Source: Trueperaceae bacterium (GTDB lineage: Bacteria > Deinococcota > Deinococci > Deinococcales > Trueperaceae). Taken from it: 59,730 nt of DNA. Location of the stretch: positions 1,196,350 through 1,256,079 of the forward strand of contig CP070651.1 in NCBI GenBank assembly GCA_020354625.1. The letters are read 5' to 3'. Positions 54,410 through 59,730 of the stretch are shown here, in pieces. The translations under genes and the position numbers were made by a program. The notes under the pieces were generated by a model. It saw only the letters and a list, made by a program, of their open reading frames with translations, made no database searches and had not been told where the DNA came from. Every line of letters starts with the position of its first letter. Position 1 is the first letter of the stretch.

Positions 54410-55372
54410 GTGTCTCTGGCCGTGGTTATTCTGGCGGCTGGTCGAGGGGAGCGCATGAAATCACGACGCCCCAAGGTACTACACCGTGCTGCCGGTCGAT
54501 CTCTTCTCGCACATGTGATTCGAGCTGTGATGCCGCTGGAGCCAGACCTCACAGTTGTGGTGGTCGGTTTTGGCGCGGAGCAGGTGCGAAGCGAGTTTCA
54601 AGCAGACGACTTGACATTTGTTCAACAGGCAGAGCAGTTGGGCACAGGCCATGCCTTAAGAATGACTGAGGAGGTAGTGACTCCAACCTTGGGAACCTTG
54701 TTGGTGCTCAACGGTGATGGCCCGTTGCTTTCATCTGTAACGCTTGAACGCCTCGTTGAGTCTCAGCGTGGACGTGACGGTATGACGCTGCTCACCTGCG
54801 AGGTCAAGGAACCAAAAGGGTATGGTCGGGTTGTGCGCAGCCGGAGTGGGGCTGTAGCCAGGATCGTAGAAGAAAAAGATGCGACGGAGAAAGAGCGTGG
54901 GATTCGTGAAATCAATCCCGGTATCTACGCTTTCGACCAGACTGTTTTTTCGAAGGTGCATCGGTTGACCAATGCTAATGCTGCAGGTGAGTACTACATT
55001 ACCGATTTGGTCGATTGCTACCTTAGGTCCGGTTCTGAGGTCCGGGCGATCAGCGTTGCCGATGAGCAGCAAGTACTCGGTGTCAACGATCGTAAGCACC
55101 TAGCTCTTGCCGAGCGTATTCTTGGTGATAGGGTGCGTGATAGATGGCTTTCGGAGGGGGTGACGATGGTGAGTCCAGAGCAGACCTTTATCGATGAAAC
55201 GGTGCAGTTGGACTACGATATCGTCCTGGAACCTGGTGTGGTCTTGAAGGGGGAGACCAGAATCGGAGCGGGAGCCTGCGTTGGAGCCTATTGCCACCTT
55301 ACAGACTGTGTGGTGGACCCTGGTGTGGTGGTGCCACCTCACACGGTGAAGGAGAGTGCTGTCTTATCCTGA
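54410..55372 (+). CDS. GlmU-like UTP:GlcNAc-1-P uridylyltransferase, short form
   Basis: The 320-residue protein has a complete pyrophosphorylase domain: VVILAAGRGERMKSRRPKVL, EQLGTGHAL, LVLNGDGPLL, EEKDATEKERGIREINPGIY and GVNDRKHLALAERIL. It then has only about three turns of left-handed beta-helix (TVQLDYDIVLEPGVVLKGE to CHLTDCVVDPG) before the stop. Bifunctional GlmU is about 450 residues, so the acetyltransferase part with its catalytic His and CoA-binding loop is absent. No beta-helix coding follows in another frame, so this is not a simple frameshift. GTG 54410 is the start, one base after the lgt stop codon. Confidence 0.88.
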   Translation: MSLAVVILAAGRGERMKSRRPKVLHRAAGRSLLAHVIRAVMPLEPDLTVVVVGFGAEQVRSEFQADDLTFVQQAEQLGTGHALRMTEEVVTPTLGTLLVLNGDGPLLSSVTLERLVESQRGRDGMTLLTCEVKEPKGYGRVVRSRSGAVARIVEEKDATEKERGIREINPGIYAFDQTVFSKVHRLTNANAAGEYYITDLVDCYLRSGSEVRAISVADEQQVLGVNDRKHLALAERILGDRVRDRWLSEGVTMVSPEQTFIDETVQLDYDIVLEPGVVLKGETRIGAGACVGAYCHLTDCVVDPGVVVPPHTVKESAVLS

Positions 55373-55499
55373 GACTCCTCTCGGAGTTCTTTCGAGTTTG
55401 GATCTCACGGTCTATACACGAGTGGAGATACAATCGCAACGGTCGTTTACCCATGAAATCCTACAGACGGGGTGATACAGTGCAAGGTGGGTGTAACTG

Positions 55500-56651
55500 A
55501 TGACGTTGCTTAATAAACCACCGGCTGCATTAATCCTGGAAGATGGTACGGTCTATTACGGCTATGCCTTCGGGTATGTTGGGACGACTGTTGGCGAGGT
55601 TGTTTTCAACACCGCCATTACGGGATATCAAGAGATTCTGACCGATCCTAGTTATCACGGTCAAATCGTTACCATGACCTATCCTCATATCGGTAATTAC
55701 GGTGTGAGTGTTTATGATATGGAGTCCAACAAACCCTTTGCGCGGGGCTTCATCGTTCGTGAGTTTAGCCGAGTAGCGAGCAACTACCGGAGTAATCAGG
55801 GGCTCCAAAGTTTCATGGAGCAACACAAGATCGTCGGAATCGAGGGTATCGATACGAGGGCTTTGACTCGACGTTTGCGTACCGGTGGTGTTGTGAAGGG
55901 AGTAATCTTTCACGGGCGTGTCGATAAGGCCTTGCAAGAGGCTCTTTCGCAGAAGGCCCGGAATCATGAGGACATCGACGGCCGGGATATGACCCCTGAA
56001 GTGACGACATCGCTCCCGTATGCTCGTCCGACCTTTAGAAACAGCCCTCGCGTGGTTCTGATCGACTTCGGGATCAAACACTCGATCGTTTACAAGCTCG
56101 AGCAGGCCGGTGCTGAAGTCATCGTCGTTCCTGCCCAGACGACACCTGCGCAGATCATGGCTCTGAACCCGTTTGGCTTGGTTCTCTCAAACGGGCCAGG
56201 TGATCCTGGGGGGCCGCAATATGCTCATGACACCGTTTGGCAACTTTTGGGGTTGTTGCCAACCTATGGGATCTGTATGGGACATCAACTCCTAGGTCTT
56301 GCCGTCGGTGGCAGGACGTATAAGCTCAAGCACGGGCACCACGGTGCCAACACACCGGTTAAGAACCTGGTGACCGGAGAAGTGGAAATCACCAGCCAGA
56401 ATCATAACTATGCTGTAGATGTCGATTCTATTCCTGGTCACCAATTCGAGGCTACACACATCAACTTGAACGACGGCACACTCGAGGGTATGGCTCATCT
56501 ACGCTATCCAGTGTTTAGCGTCCAGTATCACCCCGAGGCCAGTCCAGGCCCCCACGACGCAAGTTATCTGTTTAAACGCTTTATAGAGGAAGTCAATGCG
56601 TTTGAGGGGGCACGAGCCATACCGGCTGTGCAGGGTGTTTCGCGACTGTAA
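55500..56651 (+). CDS. carA: Carbamoyl-phosphate synthase small subunit
   Basis: The 383-residue glutaminase subunit has the N-terminal domain ([40 protein letters not shown]) and the class I glutamine amidotransferase domain: nucleophile Cys at about residue 259 in [15 protein letters not shown], and the His/Glu pair in [15 protein letters not shown]. It hands ammonia to CarB for pyrimidine and arginine synthesis. carB does not follow; the next genes are on the other strand. An AAGGTGG ribosome-binding site lies 9 bases before the ATG. Confidence 0.97.
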   Translation: MTLLNKPPAALILEDGTVYYGYAFGYVGTTVGEVVFNTAITGYQEILTDPSYHGQIVTMTYPHIGNYGVSVYDMESNKPFARGFIVREFSRVASNYRSNQGLQSFMEQHKIVGIEGIDTRALTRRLRTGGVVKGVIFHGRVDKALQEALSQKARNHEDIDGRDMTPEVTTSLPYARPTFRNSPRVVLIDFGIKHSIVYKLEQAGAEVIVVPAQTTPAQIMALNPFGLVLSNGPGDPGGPQYAHDTVWQLLGLLPTYGICMGHQLLGLAVGGRTYKLKHGHHGANTPVKNLVTGEVEITSQNHNYAVDVDSIPGHQFEATHINLNDGTLEGMAHLRYPVFSVQYHPEASPGPHDASYLFKRFIEEVNAFEGARAIPAVQGVSRL

Positions 56652-56721
56652 CAGCACACTCGTTCTTTGCCTGCTGTCGCTTGACGCGAAGACCGAGGAG
56701 CGATACAGGGTCGAGATGTGT

Positions 56722-57150
56722 TCAATTCAGATTCTTGATCGGATCGGTCTTGCTCTTGCGGTGCCTGATAATGAGGTATCCAGCTAGGCCGAGCGGGCCT
56801 GAAAAAAGCGTGACCAGTAGAAATACGCTCGCCGAGATGCCCCAATATTTTGCGTCCCTAAAGATCCATACGCCGACGAATAGATCGAGGGTGAGGTAGT
56901 GCACCCAACCGGCTAAAAAGCCCAGCTCGCTGTTGAATCCCGCTCTCAGAGCCTGAAACGAGAAGCCCAAGGGTTGGGTTGTCGTGAGGATCTGGCTGAT
57001 AAGCAGCACTGCGTAGATGCCCCCGAGCACGATGTAGGGCCAGTTGGAGAGGACGATTCGTTGCGTAAAACGTGCACGAGGGAATAAGATCATACTCGCC
57101 CAGATAGGGAGTGGGAGAATCGTAAAGAAGTTGAAAAACGTCTCAGCCAT
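56722..57150 (-). CDS. ABA4-like (DUF4281) membrane protein
   Basis: The 142-residue protein has four membrane helices and matches the ABA4-like family, named after a plant protein needed for neoxanthin synthesis: FNFFTILPLPIWASMILFPR at the start, LAGWVHYLTLDLFVGVWIFR in the middle, and FSGPLGLAGYLIIRH at the end. A carotenoid-related role in bacteria is unproven. TAAACT (57156-57161) lies five bases before the ATG on the minus strand, so a leaderless transcript is likely. Confidence 0.8.
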   Translation of the reverse strand: MAETFFNFFTILPLPIWASMILFPRARFTQRIVLSNWPYIVLGGIYAVLLISQILTTTQPLGFSFQALRAGFNSELGFLAGWVHYLTLDLFVGVWIFRDAKYWGISASVFLLVTLFSGPLGLAGYLIIRHRKSKTDPIKNLN

Positions 57151-57155
57151 GGCCT

Positions 57156-57161
57156 AGTTTA
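57156..57161 (-). promoter_or_regulatory. Leaderless -10 box of the ABA4-like gene
   Basis: TAAACT on the minus strand, five bases before the ATG. Confidence 0.45.
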
Positions 57162-57241
57162 GCCTGCCATGGGGGCGGGCCTGTATCCCAATAGCCTTAC
57201 GAAAAGGGATTTTGCGATCGATATGGAAACTCGTAGAGGAC

Positions 57242-57688
57242 TCAAAAATGCTCGGTATCCAACCATAGTGTGACGGGTCCCTCGTTGAGTAGTTCGATCT
57301 CCATAAGAGCACCAAACCTCCCTTGTGAGACGTCCAGGCCACTCTTTTTGAGGTTGTCGATAAAGGCCAGGTAGAGTTCCTCCGCACTCTCCGGTTTTGC
57401 AGCGTTTGTGAAGCTGGGACGGTTTCCACCACGGACATCACCATAGAGCGTAAATTGACTCACAACCAGCAAGCTTCCCCCAGCATCATCGACGCTGAGA
57501 TTCATCTTCCCGGCCTGATCGCTAAAGATACGCAGTTTTCTGGTTTTGGCGGCCAGTTTTGCAGCGGTTTCCGTCGTGTCTTGGTGCGTGACACCGAGGA
57601 GGATCAGAAGGCCTTTTTCAATCGCTCCAACCTGCTCGCCTTCGACTCGTACCCTCGCCCAGGCCACGCGTTGGATCAGTGCGCGCAT
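57242..57688 (-). CDS. dtd: D-aminoacyl-tRNA deacylase
   Basis: The 148-residue enzyme hydrolyses D-amino acids from tRNA. It has MRALIQRVAWARVRVEGEQV at the start, the active-site SQFTLYGDVRGGNRPSF, and the cis Gly-Pro motif NEGPVTLWLDT near the end (usually NDGPVT). ATG 57688 fits the family; a TTG three codons earlier is a possible alternative. A TATCGT sequence lies 8 bases before the ATG. Confidence 0.96.
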   Translation of the reverse strand: MRALIQRVAWARVRVEGEQVGAIEKGLLILLGVTHQDTTETAAKLAAKTRKLRIFSDQAGKMNLSVDDAGGSLLVVSQFTLYGDVRGGNRPSFTNAAKPESAEELYLAFIDNLKKSGLDVSQGRFGALMEIELLNEGPVTLWLDTEHF

Positions 57689-57722
57689 CGCCGCCAACGA
57701 TAGATTTTGTGCTTAACAGGCT

Positions 57723-58337
57723 TCAAAAGAGGTTTCCTTGCTGGGCCGTGTCGATTACGAGTTGACCGGATTTGGGTTTCAGGGCGGAGAGGGCCGACTT
57801 GAGTTCTTTCATATCCTGCCACATCTGCCATTTTGGGCTACCTTGCTCCCGGCTGGGATTTCTGAGCAGATAGGCTGGGTGAAAGAGTGGAAAAATGTCG
57901 ATGCCGTGCCAACGGTACCACTGACCGTGGGTCTTGGTGATGCCCTCGCGGGTCTGAAGAAAATATTGGGTGGGGACGTTTCCTAACGGGGCGATGATTT
58001 GAGGGCGGATGAGCCGGATCTGTTCAAGTAGAACGCCCTCGCTAACCGCAATCTCTTCGGGTTTCGGGTTCCTGTTTCCGGGGGGGCGGAATTTGACGAT
58101 GTTGGTAATGTAAACGTCAAATCTGTCGATCGAGACGCTCTCTAAGATCCGGTCGAGCAATTGGCCTGCCCTGCCTACAAAAGGGCGTCCGGAAAGATCC
58201 TCTTCTTCGCCAGGAGCCTCGCCAATCAGCATCAGATCGGCGTCGGCATTGCCTTCGCCAAAAACGAGGTTATCGCTGAGCTCGTGGAGTACATCGGGTT
58301 TCTGTTTTGCTTGCTGCTCCAGTTGCTCTAAAGTCAC
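57723..58337 (-). CDS. Family-4 uracil-DNA glycosylase without iron-sulfur cysteines
   Basis: The 204-residue protein aligns end to end with Thermus UDG of family 4 (205 residues), which removes uracil from DNA. It has motif 1 GEAPGEEED (39-47), RPFVGRAGQLLDRIL, IVKFRPPGNRNPKPEEIA and motif HPAYLLRNPSR (153-163). In Thermus four Cys hold a 4Fe-4S cluster; here the positions read Lys13, Val16, Phe83 and Ser99, and the whole protein has no Cys. GTG 58337 has a GAGGAG Shine-Dalgarno and gives the family start MTLEQL; the frame is open upstream but unlike UDG. It is followed by dtd on the same strand. Confidence 0.93.
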   Translation of the reverse strand: MTLEQLEQQAKQKPDVLHELSDNLVFGEGNADADLMLIGEAPGEEEDLSGRPFVGRAGQLLDRILESVSIDRFDVYITNIVKFRPPGNRNPKPEEIAVSEGVLLEQIRLIRPQIIAPLGNVPTQYFLQTREGITKTHGQWYRWHGIDIFPLFHPAYLLRNPSREQGSPKWQMWQDMKELKSALSALKPKSGQLVIDTAQQGNLF

Positions 58338-58484
58338 CAATTTTCTCCTCAAAACATCACTAAGGGGCTTGAGTCGGTGACTGGTCTCTTCCGTCGTTGG
58401 AGAAATGCGAGCGTAGAGATTCCGCCAGACACCTCCAACGGTCATAATCGATGGTGGAGTGCCCTCACTCGAAAGAGCGATCCT

Positions 58485-58853
58485 TTATCCGAGCGGTGGC
58501 CGGCTACTACGAATCTCCCGCCAGATTTTCCGCTCCAGACCGATCATAAGAAAGAAGTTCTCGAGAGCATTTTCTTGTCCCTTGATGTCGGTGTGCATCT
58601 CTTGGGAGGTACCCGTCACGAACGGAAGCTCTTGGTAGCGACGCAGTGCCTCTTTGGCGACATCGCTCGGGCTTTGCGTCTCGGCAACTTCCGATAGGTA
58701 AGCATAGATGTGACGCCTTGCCTCTGCATGCTTTCGAAAAGCTTCAGGGTTGTCTGTCTCAGAGGAACGTAGAAGATCTTGTCTGGCGATGCGCCGGTAA
58801 TGCTTCAGTCCTCTTATGATCTCCTCCGAACTGAGAACAACCTTGACCTCCAT
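58485..58853 (-). CDS. Unrecognised protein, helical, 122 residues
   Basis: I do not recognise this family. The protein begins MEVKVVLSSEEIIRGLKHYR and is largely helical and charged, with a His/Arg-rich middle (AFRKHAEARRHIYAYLSEVA) and a hydrophobic C-terminal helix (ALENFFLMIGLERKIWREI). It has no signal peptide, membrane segment or Cys. ATG 58853 has an AAGGAG Shine-Dalgarno 5 bases away, which supports expression; an upstream in-frame start is less likely. It is upstream of the uracil-DNA glycosylase gene on the same strand after a 147-base gap, in which I see only a weak CTCCA/TGGAG pairing. Confidence 0.65.
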   Translation of the reverse strand: MEVKVVLSSEEIIRGLKHYRRIARQDLLRSSETDNPEAFRKHAEARRHIYAYLSEVAETQSPSDVAKEALRRYQELPFVTGTSQEMHTDIKGQENALENFFLMIGLERKIWREIRSSRPPLG

Positions 58854-59044
58854 AATGTCTCCTTTCTTCTTTCGACCGTGACCCTCCACAGGTAGGATCC
58901 GGTTCACGGGCCGATGCTCCCTCGTATGTGCGAGTGTACAACGATTGAGGTGCCTATTTTTCGTAAGCGATCGGTACTGGGCTTAGAGATCCAGCACGCT
59001 TCTGGTGCGTTTGCGTGTACAATCCCTGCCACGTTGGCTTTCCC
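58854..59044 (-). other. Spacer between zinc-ribbon and helical-protein genes
   Basis: This short spacer contains two minus-strand copies of TTGTACAC (near 58936 and 59017), each followed by C-rich sequence; the first includes a TACACT box about 75 bases before the helical-protein start, a possible promoter with a leader. Confidence 0.3.
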
Positions 59045-59272
59045 TCAAGCCTTCAACTTTTTGACGGGTACGGGTAGGTCTTTGCCGCAGCGATGTTCGA
59101 GCAGGTCACCGTGATAGCGTTGCAAGGCGCTGACCTCCTCCCAATCACTCCGGAATGCACACGCGAGGCACTCGAGTTCACTGAAACCCTCACGGTAGTG
59201 ATAAGTGACGGTTGTGGTGGCTCCACAGCGAGGACAAGGCTCCTCGTCGAAGCTCCCTTCGGCGTCGTACAT
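59045..59272 (-). CDS. Small zinc-ribbon protein
   Basis: The 75-residue protein has a four-Cys zinc ribbon: CPRCG (Cys13, Cys16) and ECLAC (Cys35, Cys38), framing VTYHYREGFSELE. An acidic N-terminus and a basic C-terminal tail (VPVKKLKA) follow no recognised family. It may bind nucleic acid or act as a protein adaptor. The start ATG lies seven bases after TACAAT, and a 12-base palindrome adjoins that box. It precedes the helical-protein gene on the same strand. Confidence 0.75.
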   Translation of the reverse strand: MYDAEGSFDEEPCPRCGATTTVTYHYREGFSELECLACAFRSDWEEVSALQRYHGDLLEHRCGKDLPVPVKKLKA

Positions 59273-59279
59273 GCCTTCT

Positions 59280-59308
59280 ATTGTAACCCGATCGGGTGCT
59301 CTTCATAA
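59280..59308 (-). promoter_or_regulatory. Zinc-ribbon gene promoter with operator-like palindrome
   Basis: On the minus strand: TTATGA (59303-59308), 17 bases, TACAAT (59280-59285), then 7 bases and the ATG. ACCCGATCGGGT (59286-59297) is a perfect 12-base palindrome filling the spacer directly upstream of the -10 box. Confidence 0.55.
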
Positions 59309-59730
59309 GGGGATTTAGTGACTTTTCTATGTGGTAGTGACCGAGATAGTGTGCATGCGGGTGAAGACGGGATGATCTCCGGGTTTGGCTCTGAGGCTCT
59401 TTTCCTATTCAAAACGAGAGCGGTTGATGCTGAGCCCTCGAAATGCTCAGTCGATCGAGATGCTGTTTTGGCGACCATGTATCCTTAAGGACCTCCAACT
59501 TAAGTTTGGGGCAATGCCTCAAACGTAAGGCTACAGAAGCGAGGTTGGGTCAGCGGAGCGCCGAGCTTGCGTCCCGCGGCCGCCCGCGGTCCAATTCTGC
59601 AAACATAACTTACGTCGTTTGCTACCTGAATAGGACCCCCGAGTGGAGCAAGTTGAAGGCTGCGATTTTGAGGTTTACCCGCGTCCTGAGCGACAAAAAC
59701 GTCTTGACCTGTGCTGCATGAAGGGTCATT
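59298..59730. other. Terminal stretch without a supported gene
   Basis: No reading frame here has a recognisable domain. It contains the second copy of TAAGGACCTCCAAC (59486-59499), a strong hairpin (59499-59529), and a GC-rich patch with two CCGCGG sites (59576-59591) whose composition differs from its surroundings. The window ends without entering a gene that I can identify. Confidence 0.5.
59499..59529. repeat. Strong hairpin next to the second 14-mer copy
   Basis: CTTA-A-GTTTGGGGC (59499-59512) pairs with GCCTCAAAC-G-TAAG (59516-59529) over an AAT loop, with one mismatch and one G-T pair. No T tract follows. Confidence 0.5.

Noticed and set aside
55373-55499. Missing GlmU beta-helix continued in another frame
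   Set aside because: Translation in the other frames gives no hexapeptide repeats, so a frameshift does not explain the short GlmU.
59443-59721. 92-codon frame at the window end
   Set aside because: No recognisable sequence, no start signal, and it reads through the hairpin and GC-rich patch.

Overview
The window is an ordinary-looking core-genome stretch of a bacterium of the Deinococcus-Thermus phylum (Deinococcota). This is inferred from three things. RpoC is 1525 residues long, with the large N-terminal insertion known from Thermus and Deinococcus. The order is tuf-rpmG-secE-nusG-rplK-rplA-rplJ-rplL-rpoB-rpoC. L1, CarD, KsgA and the family-4 uracil-DNA glycosylase read very much like their Thermus counterparts. 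Base composition looks moderate, well below the high GC of cultured Thermus, Deinococcus or Truepera, so a divergent, probably uncultured, Truepera-like lineage is a reasonable guess. The envelope is diderm: BamA, an outer-membrane patatin-barrel and Lgt are present.

Layout. 1-12.2 kb: translation and transcription cluster, with an L10 leader RNA before rplJ and an unusually long rplL-rpoB spacer. 12.2-16.6 kb: an RNase-H-fold YqgF-like protein, a patatin fused to a beta-barrel, the Thermus-type CarD, an EamA exporter and DUF423. 16.7-22.6 kb: a minus-strand run psuG-rodZ-ABC permease-DUF2207-ABC ATPase. 22.7-25.6 kb: FUN14 protein and the CIRCE-controlled groES-groEL operon. 25.6-29.0 kb: recF-dciA-gpmI. 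29.3-32.1 kb: sufS-sufU, and divIVA and the PLP-homeostasis protein on the other strand. 32.2-44.4 kb: bamA, ychF, hom-thrC, an S41 peptidase, a PfkB kinase, rsmA, a second CarD paralogue and uvrB. 44.4-52 kb: OsmC, an ABC exporter, acetoacetyl-CoA synthetase, xpt and sucCD. 52.3-56.7 kb: moaB, DUF456, lgt, a shortened glmU and carA. 56.7-59.3 kb: ABA4-like protein, dtd, a cysteine-free family-4 uracil-DNA glycosylase, an unrecognised protein and a small zinc ribbon.

I see no CRISPR array, transposase, prophage, tRNA or rRNA gene, and no clearly new multi-gene system. The most notable observations are: a family-4 UDG that has lost all four iron-sulfur cysteines; a GlmU lacking its acetyltransferase half; a patatin-beta-barrel without an obvious POTRA domain; a recurring leaderless promoter layout (TANNNT box 5-8 bases before the start codon) that also fixes many start sites; several palindromes sitting inside promoters; a structured intergenic region after groEL; and a 14-base sequence repeated in two hairpin regions.
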